Positions 12,627 through 32,258 of a stretch of DNA of 64,000 bases are shown here, one piece after another. Each line of letters begins with the position of its first letter. The first letter of the stretch is position 1. Below the pieces are notes generated by a model. That model did no database searches, was not told where the DNA came from, and worked only from the letters and a program-made list of their open reading frames with translations. The translations under genes and the position numbers were made by a program. The DNA is from Bugula neritina. Its lineage: Eukaryota > Bryozoa > Gymnolaemata > Cheilostomatida > Bugulidae. The stretch is taken from positions 6,398,698 through 6,462,697 of the forward strand of contig OZ037765.1 in NCBI GenBank assembly GCA_964035545.1. The letters run 5' to 3'.

Positions 12627-15074
12627 CTACCTATGAATACCTTCGTCGCTGTCTATTTCGTGCAACTTGCTTTCTAAATTTCTTTGGTTCAAATGTCCAG
12701 AAAATGCTGTGATACCTGCGGCAGCTAGCTGACTCATAAAGAAGGGTGTCATGGCTGCTGCCCCGGGGAATGCTGTAGTCAAAGGGTAGTTGATATAAGG
12801 GTTGGTAGAGGGCGTCGCGGAAGCTATGGGTGGAAAACTGAACTGTCTATGTGGCCGTCGTCCGACGGGGTTTACATGAGGAATAACTCCAGCCGTTAGC
12901 GAGGGCCGGTTGAGCAAGGCTTCCATTGAGAAAGGATTTTGTGAGAGGAAAGCTGAATGTATATTCCCTGAAGGTGTTGCAGTTGATGTGAAGGCTGAAT
13001 TGTCTCCACCTGAAAAAAATTAATATTTGCTTAAAATAAAATAATTGGGTATGTTTGGACTAGCTATAAAATTGCCAATAGAATTATTGTGTTGTCTCCT
13101 TCTTTTGATGTGTAAATGAAGAATTAACAAATACATCAACTGTTTAAAATAAAATGTAGAAATGTTCCAACACCAGGTTAATACAAAATAAAAACACAAT
13201 TATTGAAGTGTGTGAGATCCGTCACACGTCTCATATGATTACACATCTATTTTTACCCATAATACTGCAATTATTTGCTGAAAGTTTCCTTCTTTAATAT
13301 TATGCTTGTTGCCAAATTATAAAAAATAATGATTAGTAAATTAAGTGATTTGGTATGGTTTAGTTAAATCACTATAATATAGGGTCAAATCACGTTTAAA
13401 TTACATTTTAATTATATTTGTTCATCATATTATTGGGTATAGCAGGATTCAGCTAAAAACAGCTATGCAACTCTCAGCATTCACTAATTTAAAAAGTCTA
13501 AAATTTAACTTCAAACAACAGTTCTTGAGAACTACTGTTAGATTTCTTGTAGCTTCTACAGCCCCTTTCAGACTTTAGAATGTTTTAAATAAAAGAAAAG
13601 CGAATCTATTTTCAATGTGCCTATTAAAACCTTTGCTGTTTATTACCTTAGCAAGCCGAAATTCAATCTATTTCATAATTTTTGATACACTCTCTAGATA
13701 TTACATTCTAATACTGCTAACACTAATTGTTGTATGAAAACAAATCCTAATCTAAAACTAGCCATTACACTCACCGATATGAGATGTTTTAACTGTATGT
13801 TTGCTGTCTGTCAGAGTTCTTGGTGGTAGATTAGATGAAGGCTCTTGTGCTGATAGGAAATGCTCTATAGCTTTGACTACATCACCTTTACACCCTTGTA
13901 GAACCAGTTCTAATACATTTCTATTGAAATAAAAAACACATGTGCGGGTGAAATGAATATACAACTTGCATGTGCAAAAAATTAAGTTGCTTACTAATTT
14001 ATTAGAACTTGGCTTGAGCCTATACATAAGTACTGAAAATGTGCCCAGTTATATAATTAAGTATAGTATTTTAGTGTTTTAATATTTAACTAGTTCCAAC
14101 TTTGTTGAATAGTCTACACTCTGAAGTAATAAAATTCATAACAACTTAATTTTATTTTATTTCCAATTATACAATTAAATTTTCACTATTCAAATATTTA
14201 TAACTAAATTACCTTTTTTGAAATGGAAATATTTTTTCCATCATTTCTAATCCTGAGAATCGGCCAGGCCGGAGTCCTCCAGCATTTGAGACGAGTTGAT
14301 TGCTAAAGCTAGAAAGTTTACTGCAAGTAGAAACTCTGGATTTCTTAGGCTCTGGTTCTGGACTTGTTGGAGGGGAACTATTATCTTCATCACCTTCTTC
14401 TGAATCTACATTATCATTATGAACATAAGATACCTGTACTTTTATACAACCTAATGATACAACAGTTATTTGAAAAATGTGTTATTTTAAACCTATTTGG
14501 TTTGAATGACGAAAATTCCTAGCAATGTTAAATTGATTTTATATTTTGGTCAATATATTTCAATTAATATTTTTTGATTAGCAAAGCAAATGCATGCGTG
14601 ATATAGGGCTAAATTAATGGCTTTAATTGCTATTGTAAAACAACCAAAGTCTTCTTTTACAAGCATGAATTATCTTTTATTCAGTTAGTGCTTACCATTA
14701 TCTTCTGAGTGAGCTCTCTTAGATGTTTCTTGTGGTTTGGATACAGTACCTGGCCCCCAAAGTGGCCCAGGCGTCATCATTGGTATATCGCTGTCGTCTG
14801 TGCTGTTATCTCTAGACTGAGTGCAAGCTCTAAGACCCAAGACTATAGCATCTTCTGCTGCCTGCTGCCTTTTGAGAGCCACCTGCGCTGCCATGACACG
14901 CTGCCTCTCAGCTATGAGGTTACACTTTGCGCACGCACAATCTTTGTACGGACAGTGACGCTTGTGGCCTTTTAGCCAGGAAACCATCCCGTGGTTTCTA
15001 CAGCGAGCACATTTCGGTTTCCGAGCCCCTTTCTCTGTTAGAGGGTAGAAGGACTGTTGCATATGTGCAGTCAT
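12627..15074 (-). CDS. Dmrt transcription factor, Dmrt93B/DMRT3-like, complete, 4 exons
   Basis: This is a DM-domain zinc-binding transcription factor, a nuclear protein of a family acting in sex differentiation and neural development. Exons: 14696-15074, 14213-14405, 13775-13920, 12627-13009, joining in frame to 366 residues. The DM domain lies in the first exon with all eight metal ligands: C22, C25, H28, H37, C41, C46, C48, C51. It is followed by the recognition helix [19 protein letters not shown]. The following [11 protein letters not shown] resembles the Dmrt93B/DMRT3 type. A DMA domain spans about 179-215 (motif IFPFQKR then [19 protein letters not shown]) and is split by a phase-2 intron. 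The C terminus is Pro/Ala/Ser-rich without known domains. The start ATG is the first in frame, followed shortly by the DM domain. DM/DMA family assignment is certain; the subfamily is inferred from short motifs. Confidence 0.93.
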
Positions 15075-15140
15075 TATGCTAGCATGTGTGATGATAGGAG
15101 CTTCTGTTTGATGAATGGTAACACATATGCATAAATTTGA

Positions 15141-15238
15141 TATTTATAACAACACTCTGTATCATTAGTTATACGCAGACGAGCTGTGCTTCTGTAATCT
15201 TATTGGTCAGCTGTTATTAAAACTAGACTTCTCATTGG
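15141..15238 (-). promoter_or_regulatory. Probable core promoter of the Dmrt93B-like gene
   Basis: Read on the minus strand, TATAAATA lies at 15141-15148, about 70 bp before the start codon. Two CCAAT boxes (ATTGG on the plus strand) lie at 15202-15206 and 15234-15238, about 55-90 bp further upstream. Spacing and order suit a TATA/CCAAT promoter. This is inferred from motifs only. Confidence 0.5.
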
Positions 15239-15299
15239 ACTAAAGTAAAACAACACTAATAACTATAGACAGCTCATATTATAATGTAAAAAGCATCAA

Positions 15300-18200
15300 T
15301 ATGTGCAAAATTATGACAAATTTGTATTTTTCTTGTGAAAGATTTTATTTGTGACACAAAAGCTGGTGTACAGGTATTTTGTTTTCAATCTGCAAGAATT
15401 TGAAACTTTACATGCAGTATATCAAACCTATACAAAATATAAGTTTCTGCTTTCACAACTATTGCTGTTAAATAAATAAAAAGATAGCCCAAAATTTTTT
15501 TCAAAAGAATTTCTCTCATGATAACTTACTAAAAGTTATCTTAGCTAGTAATTTAACAACAGTGATTGAGGGCGTGTAATTTTTACGATCACATCTAAAA
15601 AACCCAGAAGCATTCTTGGAAAAAATTACGCAGAAATAAAACACAGTTATTGTTGATAAGATAATGTAGCCATAATATCTAGCAGTAAGAAGTTAAAGTT
15701 ATATTATATGGCTAAGCTTAAGGTTCTGCAGTCTGGGTCATGCTGAATGGTTATTATTGCTACAGAGAACTGCCTGTGTTAGTTCTGTTAATTAGACATT
15801 GTAATTCGTTTAGCCATACATTGAAGTCGCCAATACATCCTTAGAACATGCATCTGCAAAAAACATACAAGTAAATTTCTTTGTGATAAAAAGCAAAGAA
15901 AAAGAAACCAGATGCTATTGGATGTTGTAAGTGTGCTGTCAAAGTGGCAGCAGCACGCTGTATATTAAATTATTATTATTGATTGTAATTTAACCTGGCT
16001 CCAATATTCACACATGACTAATTAATTTATAAACAATTATCAGCTAAAAGATAGCCATTAAAATTTAATGTTGAAATCATCTTTAGCCTATCTTTATTGG
16101 AGTAGCAGTCATTATAGATGCAAAGCTTTTGCTGAGGTATAAATTATTCATGGCTCTTGAGTTTTATGGGTATATACAGGTTATTTATATACAATATCAA
16201 TTCTTTGCTACTCTCAATATAACAGCTTTATCTCATTTCGTATATGGAAATGTATTTTGAAATATGTTTTATCAAAATATAAGAGCTCTACCGTATCCTG
16301 CACCAACCATTGCTTGTTCATTGAATTGATTTAAATAAATTTCTAACAAATTGAACAAGAAACTGTTTCATATTTTCATTTATTTTACTTCTTTTACTCA
16401 GAAAAAATAATTTAAAAAATAAAGTGTACATTGCATTATTATTTTCCGTATAAAGAATAAAAGAAGTACTGTATACTACAAGATATAAATTGAGTTATAA
16501 AACTTCCTGATGAAAATTGCAAATTTTATAATACTTTATTATTACATTAAGAAATATTATATTAGGCTAGATCTATATTAAGAAAATGTAGCACTGAATT
16601 TTATTTTGAAAACTAGAATCCCAAATTAAAACTACAATTTTGTAATAATAATTTCTTTAGATAAGAAAAGTAGTTTCTGGCGTTAGAATTGGCACAGTAC
16701 AACACCAAGTCGATATTAGAAATTATGTGAATAGAAGCTTTACTTTGCTCAATTTCAACATACTAGATAATTAATATGCAACGAATATAAATGACATTGA
16801 GTAGGTAAATCTACAAAAACTGCTCAAAAGTCTCCATATTAAACATTAGAACAACCTACGTATAATTGATAACTTTGTAAATTGAAAGTTTGAGCCATTG
16901 TGCTACCTTTACAATGCATGGCTATCATCTGTTCAAACATTTTGACTTCTATCTCTATTCCAGCTTGTATCTCAATATGGCTGGTTCCCCATATATATTA
17001 ATTTCATGCTCATTTTACTTTAACAAAATTATTTTATTTTTTCAGCAGTGTTGTAACTTGTAAAACATTGCAGTAGCTAGTGCTTGCTGTAATTTAACTG
17101 GCAGTCTTATTTCACCATCACTACAAAAGTATACAAATCAAATATCTTGCTATGTTTTTTAATGAACTTTGAACATTTTTAAAGCTACTAGAATTAAACT
17201 TTGTTGTTTTTTTCATTAATTTGAAAGCACATTTTCAAATTTTACATTTGAAGTTATATTTTTACAACATCTGAAATAAGGCCTGTTGTTACTAATGTTT
17301 ATTAACAACATTAGTTTTTTTATTTGATCAAATTAAATAATTGTCATTGTATTGTATAATGAGCACAAGGTTTTATATATTATTATGCAACTATAGACAT
17401 TGCCTGTAAGGCCACAGTAACTTTAGTTTATGTGGGCGGTTGTAATCTGAGTTTTCACAAATTAAATTAAGTTTAATATACACAGCAACTAGGAATGAAT
17501 AATAATAAAGTATATAATGCTCATGTGACTGATGACTCAGAAAAGATAGTCAAGTTTTAAATATCAAAAGTCATGTGACTATAGTCTGCCGCCTGGGGAC
17601 AATTTATCATTTAGGTAGCTGCCACGCTGCCACTGATCAAAGACATGCATGTAGCTTTATTCAAATTTATAAATCTTTGCAAAAAACAGGATTATTGGCA
17701 AAAAGTTTACACAAAAGAGTGTAAAAGATTATTTCAATAATTAATGGCACCAAATATTGTTTGACACATGCGTTCTTACTATGGCAGTGTTCAACAGGTA
17801 TATGTCAAGTTGATGGGAAGGAAGAGAAGTGTATACACTGTGATGCCACATTAAAAGCATTAATCATTGTAAACAAGCTTAAAGATACTTCAGCTTAGTG
17901 CAGACACAGATAAGGCAGAAAAAGAAGGCTAGCCCAAGTTTTCAAACCATTACACAATTAAACTAATAAAAACAGAAGGCCAATACTAGTAGAGAGAAGC
18001 AAGGCTACAACTATAGCTTATGCTCAACTGTTCTTAAACACCCATACTTACTTGTGTCTTTGTTATCAAACATTTTGGGTAGATCTTAAGCTAAATAGAT
18101 GTTAATGTTCTACGCCACCTAGTCTAAGCTAGAATAAACAGTTAACATTATCAAGGCGTATTATACATTGTATTAAAATATAACTAACTATTTAGTATAA

Positions 18201-21200
18201 TCTGATGAAGGAAGAGTCAAAATGTGCAGATAGGGTGAAGAGTTGTGTTAAGATAAAGAATTTTCAGCTTACAAACTCTCAGTACAAGTATCTTCTATCT
18301 CTTGTATGTTTATCAATAATAACGTCTTAATATCAGCCTGTACTCAGTGACTTTATACTAATTAGGCTGTAGAAAATTAGCAATGCAATACTGTGCACAT
18401 ACTCCTCTCACTGACAGGCATATCAGTGGCAAGGACAGTTCCCACGCCTATTGAAAATCTAACACTAAACCAGAAATATTGGAATAACCAATTTACTTTT
18501 TAGGACTGCAGCTTAATATACTTTATATTATTTTGTTGGTATTAATGTAAGCTGTGAAAGTAGTTAAAGCTGATGTTTATTGAAGCATGAATATCTATAA
18601 AAATTAAATAATTTATAGGAGAAGATGGTGTGAATCTATATTTTCATTTCTTTACCTTAATTTCTGTAAAAATAAAAGTGGAGACATGGAAGCACATCCT
18701 GTACTCGTGGAACAAAGAGCAGAAAGCATATTTACAGTCAATATATGTTCTCCATACACTTTCAGTGATTAATTTAGTCTTTGTAAGAAGCTGCAATGTA
18801 TAAACATGTGAAAGATGAATGAAATTTATGGGTGAAAGGTGTTGGATATAATTGGTTGCAGACAACTAAATCATAAAGCTGTATCAAATCATATACATCA
18901 TTGACAACATGCATAATTCTTAAGTAAAGTCATAGTCTTCCGTTCTCTGCCCACTATCTTAAGGCCATGTACAACTATAGTAGTTTAACACATACTGTAT
19001 TAATTTAGCCATAAACTGGCCATAAAATTGTTAAAAAATGGCAAATGGGCATCACAATGCCGCAGTCTTCAAACCAGTCAAAACTATTATCACTTAGCAA
19101 ACTTTGTTTGCTTTATTTGGATGATTTTATATTTACTACTTTCAATTTTTAAAGCACAAAAAATAAGAAACACTAACTTAGAATTGCTTTAGAAAAACCT
19201 AAATAAATCTGTTTAAAATCACAACTGCAGTAGCCATGGTGTGTCATAGCTAATTTATATCCTCATGCATGTCACCCATACAACTATAGTTAAGACTTGC
19301 AAGAATGGCTCAGGGTGAATGAAACAATACAGCAGTTCACAACTGCTAAGAATTACTAAATTTCTTGCTAACTCAGCTAATTTAAGTTCTTTCAGAGATT
19401 AATATCTCTCTTTCTCTGCTGCTGATGTGATTCAACACTTCAAACACACATAATTGGTATCAAATAAAGCAAATTGGCAGCACTGCTTGAAGTGAGTCAG
19501 CAGTTTACTTCTACATGCAACTGACACGAATCTGCAGGTACTTGATTGTCTCAAGCTTTGTCACATGACCACCTCTGTCTTGTGTATTTCTTGACAGCCG
19601 AAGAAAGAAATATATTAAAAATTGTCAGTAAGTTTATGAATGATTCTATATTGACATTATGTATGTATACACGGACAAATCTAATTATAGCCAAACAAGC
19701 TTGCTGACTACAAACAATCAAATGCATCAATTACATATAGTAGCTGCTCTCATTGTTGACAGCCGAGATTTTACGAGCTCTCCCTGCGCGTCTCTATACT
19801 TAATTTGTAGGCTAGCTTCTCTTGTCCTGCATTATCTTAATGTGTTAGTGTACATGGTTAGTGAAAGATAATTAGTCTTGTGTGTAAATTACAGATCCAC
19901 TACCGGTGAATTTGGAGCCACGTGAGCTAGATTATAGAACACAACTATTTTTAAAAGTGGAGCTTTTTACTTGATGCTCCCAAAATGTTTTCAATGAGTA
20001 TTTAGGGCTGAGGCTAGCTCTGTCACTTAAGCTGTCAAGTTCTGCACATGACTAAATTAGGTACACCTGTATAACGTTTGATGGGAAACTTTTGGATCAC
20101 ATGTTTTACAGTGTTACTTGCATATTAATATATGTACTGGAGTTGTAAGTGAGGGGTGTTCCATTGAACTCAATGGCCAGGAAGGTTTTGTCAGTACAAA
20201 AAATTATTGTTACAAAGAGTTGGACCCATATTTATGTACCTGATCAAAAGGTAATTTCTTGACAGCCTTTTATATCAAAGATGATAAATTATGGGGGGAA
20301 GAAGTGATATTGGTCATTGGCCTAGAATAGTGTCAAACAGACCGACAGCAGTAGTGCAGGCTTGCTGCACTTGTTACTGTAAAACAATACCTAATATAAC
20401 AATAGAATATAAATGCGAAATGAACAACATTATGAACAATATATGTGTATATAACATAAATGTGTCAATGTCATACTATCCTGAGCAGCTACTGCATGTA
20501 GTTAAGCAGAAAATATCTTTATTAGTAAGCTAGAAAAAGTTTTAATGTTCTGACACACATTTCAACAAGTGATATGATTATTTTAATCCTAGTTTCTTCA
20601 ATTTTGTTCTACATATCTCAAGGTTGCTCTTACAACAAGCAATAAAAGTATACTGACTTTGCTACTATTACGTTACACTTCTAACACTTGGCAGCCATAA
20701 AATCCATAAAGTAATAATTATAATGTTGAACTCATTATTTCTAAATATTCCTATTCTATGGATGACCTATGAATTTCCCATGACTTATTGTATTTTTATA
20801 GCAAATGATATTGTTTTAGTGGCTATAGTATTCAATAACATTACATACTTGAAATAGTTCAGTTAGAATTGGTTGTTATATACAAAATATATGCTCTCCA
20901 TACAATTCCAACAACATAAGTCTTGGAATATTAACTGCTTATGAACATCAGCTACTGATATTGATTGCTGTAGTATGTTACAAATGCCATAATATAGTAT
21001 GTGTAAAATGGCTAGCAGTTGTAGCTGATTTGATTTATAAAAACATTATATTGTGAGTATAAAATGTACTATTGATATAAAAAACATGGATTTCATGTCA
21101 GAACAATCAGTAGACAATTATAGAAATGTAATATATTCGAGGTAATTGCAGCATTGAATAAAAACACACGTTTGTATGTAAATTGCAAGAGAACACAAAT

Positions 21201-24200
21201 CTGAATTTCTTATCTCTTGAATTTGAGACATGGGCAGGCAATTCGAAATAAATTCATAATTGCATAAATGGGAGTTGAGATACACATCAGCTGTTGTAAA
21301 TAATTTATATAATTTTATTAATGGACGGCAAAGTTTATAAAGTTAAAAATAAAAAAGTTTACAGTAAGTTTTGTAATCCAACTTGCCAAGACGAACTCTA
21401 TCCATACACCGACAAGGGAAAAAATTGGAAATATTTCAAATCAAGTTGTGAAATTCGCTACTGGATATTTTCTGCTGCTTGCAATTTCTAGCATCACCAA
21501 AAAGTTTGAGGCTGACTGATTTTGACTATGATAATACTTGGCCCATTGAGAAATGTACAGTGCAAGCCAAAAGACTTTTCAAGTCATTTAACATTATATG
21601 ATGGATTTATGGTACCCGTTTGCCAATTCCAATTCCAACTTGATGAAACACTGTGCTTATAAGTGAGAGAAGACTTCGAGGGAATCGTCTGTTTATGTAT
21701 TTACAGATGTTTGTAATCTCAAATTCATTTAATATTTTGAAAACTAATAGCAAGAGCTTAAATATGCAAGATATTTTCAAACATTTTCTGTTATTATTAG
21801 CCATTCTTTTTACTCTTATTTTACTTATTGAAACGACTCTTTAATTTGAGCCTTTTAGCAAGTAAAAGGATCATAGTGAGAGTTGCTTTTGTAATCCGAA
21901 CATTATATAACATATAATGCAGTTGGAAATATTAAGTTGGTGTAAGTTTTTATATTATATGTTTTGTATTTGTTTATCATAGAAATACAAACCAAATAGC
22001 TTTTAAAACTCAGTCTTTGAGTTGTTGTATTAGCATGTGCTTTGACTTTTGATTATATCCTGACTATTACAAAGTAATTTTGAAGTTGTATAATTTGTAC
22101 CTCAATTAGGTTGAAAATTTCAAAGATTACGCAATATTTGAAATCTTGGTTAGAGAACGGATTTAGTGTTTTAAAGATATTTTATGTGTTGCACAGTTAT
22201 AGCTTTTTATACTTTATTATATATTATATTACGTTACACATATATTACATTGTACTATATTATATTATATATTGTATTATATTATGTTACATTATGTCAT
22301 ACAATAAACAGCAATATCCCATTGAGTGGGGATTAGACAATATTATATAGATTTCTGGTTAAAGTTAAAGATATAATTTTTTAATTAAAAAGTTAATTTG
22401 TTGCTTTGTCTCAATACTTTTGAAAAGCTATCTAGAGCAAGGTATGCATAGCAATAAGTGATTAACTTGGCAGATGTTAAATTTATAAACTTAGTTCGAC
22501 AATGTTAATAATTAAGAAATTTAGCAATTGCTTCTGGGAACTAGTTTCTTTAGTATTATAACTCTAGCCATGCTGTTATGAATACTATTTGTACCAGCAA
22601 TACTGTGTATTATAAAGATAGTTATCATTTGCTAATTGCTTATATTTATGTCTTACAGTGGCTGGAAAACAGATCATTTTATAGCAAAGAATTATAATGC
22701 TAACAAGATACGTGTACATTTGACAATAAAGGTTAAATAGTTATAGCTGCAAAGTAATTATTTTTTACATACTCTTATTCAAACTGATTTTTGACACTGT
22801 ATGATAATTATTTCAAAATATTTTTTTCTTTGCAGCTCTCAAATAATAAAAAGAAATTTGTCTGCTTTTATTCACTGCACGATATTCTACAAATTATTTT
22901 ATTACATTAAGAGATTTAAAGCATTGTGCCTATTAAAGTATATTGTCTAATTCTCAATTTCAAATTATATGCATGTATATTTTTTTATAAAGTTAAATAA
23001 TAAAGTTATTAATAAGCTATGTTGACCTAGTGAATTCAACATGCAGTTGAAAAAATCTAAACAATAATATAATGCCAGATTTGCAATATCCATTTTCACT
23101 TGCTCTCTTGCTATGCTAATTACATTTCTTCTAAAAGAAATATAATCAAAATATTAATAATTTCATTTTTATGATCATACACTTGTAATGATTATAATTA
23201 CAACATTTGATTAAATAAATTTTCTTTGTCCAAACATATTAGAATATAATGCCAACAAAAGTAAAGCTTTCTGAAAAACTTGTGGATGGCTGTTAGCACA
23301 TTCTTATATCATACCAACATGCAACTAGCCTCTGAACTGATTTCTGTATTATTCCCAAACCAGTAACGTTTTAAAATGTAAATGTTTTCACTTGTAAGTA
23401 AAAATAGCCTTTTATATTAACAGTGTGTACAAGTGCAACATTTAGCAAAAAGATAAATTGTTCCATGGTTGATAAAACCATCTCAGATGTGATGTAAATA
23501 TAAATATATTTCACTAATTTAAATACTTAGAATTATTGAGGTTACTGTGAAACAGTGATAAACTATTAGTTACACAAACGTCCCATTTATGTTCTGTGAA
23601 TATGTACAACAGAAAATTATAAAGCTTTTTGTCAAATAAGAGCAAACAAGATTGTGTGCTGAGGTACTCACTCAGCCGCACTCTCTAAAGAATTTGACAA
23701 AGAAGCTAATATTGTTATTTATTATCAACTAGAAAAGATAACATTATGATCAGGTGTGTGTACACGCACTATCATTAACAGTAGTTGAAACTGTGAGATA
23801 TCCATAATCTCATACATTAACTTGTTAAGAAAACTCCAGTACAATTGTCTTACTAGAATAGAATGTTACTTTTGAATACTTAAGATTTATTTAGCAACCT
23901 TTTGGTTTGTTTTGATATTTTTACTATGTTTGATGATGAGATTTTCTCATGCACTCTTGCATTGATTGCCGTGTATATAGAAAAGCGATGTTAAAAGGTG
24001 TGATTGTTTGTTATGATTTACTAATACATGTAGCATACATCTATTGTACTGGAAATAATGTAGTTATACCTACCCTCCACCTGGTTGCAATTATTTTAAT
24101 GGCTTTTACAGAAGCAAAATGCTTGTTAGTTTTCCATCAAAACAATCACATCATTTGTAAAAGGAAACGGTTGGTTTTTTATCTACACAATGTCTTGTAT

Positions 24201-26150
24201 TTGTTAAGGTACAGGTTATGAAACAAAAACATACATAATATAAATATGTGTAGATAGTTTGACGTACCAAATAAAAACTCTTTTTAAAATTAACGCCACT
24301 AATTGCTTTAAGCAGAATATTAACAATGTTTGACCAGCTTTTCAGAAAAATCGTTTGAAGTTTTTCAGAACTAAGAAATAACAGTTGAATTTATGAAAGT
24401 TAATGAATCCAAAGGAATGCTAAATTATCTAATACAAAGGTTAAGATTTCCATTAGCCACTGTTTCTGTGAACTTCACAAATTTCTTTCCGCTTCATTAA
24501 AATCCTATAAACACAATTAGCAAAATTGCACTTAGATTTTTGATCACTGATTAACTAAATTCATTTTAAAAGCCAAATTGTGAACTTTTTCTATGCCATT
24601 GCCGTTTACCTGGCGATTGTAAAACACATTCAAAGTATTAACATAGATTGCCATGCAAGGAGATTTATATAATAATAATTTTATAAGTTTCTAAAAATGT
24701 TTCAAACTAAAATATCACTTATTAACTAAATTATTATAATTTTAAACCGTTATTGCGCCTGATCATCAATTAAGTAACATTGGTATGGTGTAATTTTTAT
24801 TTTATAAAGACAAAAACACAATTTTATAGATAATGCTATTAATTTGCCTAGTAAGTGTTGTGAAAGTAATACAGTTACAAATAATCTAACATTCTAAAAT
24901 GCAGTATACATTTGAGTTGCTGAAAATACAATGATTCAGCGGAATGTTTTATTGACAACAGCTGGGTGGAAGTTATGCAAGCATGCCTAAGCCAGCTCTG
25001 ATTTGATTATATTATATAAATACATTTCTGCTACACTTCATTTATACAACTTGCTTAATTAATTAATTACTGTTTTCTGTAAGGTATGATGGTAAACCTC
25101 TCCATTTGTTTTAGGAAAGATATTGTGAACAAAGTTATTAACAGCAGTTATTTGCTAGCAAAATAATTTATTTTTCAAAAATATAATAAATGTTTTTATT
25201 TACAACTTGGAACATGTTATAATATATTGATCAGTTAAAACGCTGATGACTCCTCAGTACCTTCTGGCTTTACCAATATAAATCAAAGAGATAACAGTTT
25301 TATTCCAGTAGCTTCCATATAAAAATAGATAACAACATAGTGAAAGCCTCACCATCCAAGGGCATCATCTTTCATGTTTAAAACATGCAAATCATGAATG
25401 TTGGATATTAAATTTTTTTTTTTTATATGCAAAAGTTTTCTACAACGGCAAATTCGTTTGTGAAATAGTTAAAAAATACAAGTTTTTGTATTTGTTGTGA
25501 CTCAATTACTGGTGTTTTTTTCTAATAGTTGCACATTAAATTCATTTACTCCAAATTTTTTTGCCAGTAAGGTGTCAGATGTTTTTACTTCGAGGTTATA
25601 TACACTAGGCTCATATAAATATTTCAACAAAAAAGATGTGGGATTGTAATAATAAAGCATTTGATATTAACAACTGACAACTGGCATAAACATGGTTTAA
25701 TCCTTTTCAAGTACCTAACATTGCATTGGCAGTGAATACGAAATATGACACAGTAGTCTTTTACTTTGTCAAAGTGGGTGATAGTTGCATTTGAGATTAG
25801 GCCTGTATTTGAAATGGGTTTTATTTCACTTGAGATGTGCGCACTTCAACGCTCATAATTGCCCTAACACAATCTATACAGTTTACACAGTTGTAAAAGG
25901 AGCAAAAGTAACTAAACTACAAAATGAAGTCAACCATTTTTAAATACAAAGCAATGCTAATCTTTTTCTTTTTTATTTAAAGAAAGACGCCAGTTGTTGT
26001 ATGTATAATATAGATGGCATGAGAAAATAATGTCTTTGATTATTTAACACCTAGTCTAGGACAAGGAGGAGATTAGAGAAAGCATGTTTTTCATATTAGT
26101 TTCATACACTAACAAAGCGCATATTGTAAATGTTGCATAAAATACACAAG
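15300..26150. other. Gene-free 11 kb spacer between the two Dmrt genes
   Basis: No recognisable exons or RNA genes were found. Open frames here are short, AT-rich and without domains. A perfect 9-bp hairpin with a 7-nt loop lies at 17291-17315 (ACTAATGTT/AACATTAGT), followed directly by a run of T. A 56-codon frame with four cysteines at 21321-21491 is listed separately. Given its place between two developmental regulators, the region may hold enhancers, but no sequence evidence beyond position supports this. Confidence 0.5.
21321..21491 (+). CDS. Unassigned 56-codon open frame, possible orphan exon
   Basis: An ATG-initiated frame of 56 residues with four cysteines (positions 18, 22, 43, 54) and several aromatic residues (for example PYTDKGKNWKYF). 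Composition is less AT-biased than the surroundings. It has no signal peptide and no recognised domain. No flanking exon with matching phase was seen, although an AG-ended pyrimidine-poor stretch (GTTTACAG) lies inside it. Chance remains the likelier explanation. Confidence 0.12.
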   Translation: MDGKVYKVKNKKVYSKFCNPTCQDELYPYTDKGKNWKYFKSSCEIRYWIFSAACNF

Positions 26151-26330
26151 TAATATCAAGTGGGTAAACTATATATATAACTACCTTTGAGCAACCAAAA
26201 CAGGATTAACAAAAATATAATGCAGCTTCTGTAGATTTAATATAATTTAGAGCAACTCTAAAAAAGGCAGTAAAAAGTAAGTACATCAAATAATATTTTA
26301 GTAATTGAGTAAAAGATTCAATGTGAAAAG

Positions 26331-26356
26331 TATATATATATATATATATATATATT
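26331..26356. repeat. (TA)n microsatellite in the 3' region of the DMRTA-like gene
   Basis: About 13 TA dinucleotides lie 50 bp downstream of the stop codon of the minus-strand Dmrt gene, so probably inside its 3' UTR. Confidence 0.85.
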
Positions 26357-26405
26357 AGATGTCTAAAATTACAACTGCTTCGCTGACAAATTTTCATAGT
26401 CTAAT

Positions 26406-32180
<5,775 letters not shown>

Positions 32181-32183
32181 TAT

Positions 32184-32198
32184 TTTATTATATTTATT
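32184..32198 (-). promoter_or_regulatory. Candidate poly(A) signals of INTS1
   Basis: Two AATAAA hexamers on the minus strand (TTTATT on the plus strand at 32184-32189 and 32193-32198) lie 60-75 bases after the INTS1 stop codon. Confidence 0.6.
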
Positions 32199-32258
32199 TA
32201 TAAACAGATAATTTTTATACAAGTTTTGTGCAAAGCATGGAATCTAGAAGACACTTCC

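Noticed and set aside
22111-22350. 79-codon plus-strand frame rich in Tyr and Ile
   Set aside because: It is translated from a low-complexity TATTATAT stretch and has no coding character.
23949-24221. 90-codon plus-strand frame with hydrophobic stretches in the Dmrt spacer
   Set aside because: AT-rich, no recognised domain, no promoter or splice context. Its length is within chance for this composition.
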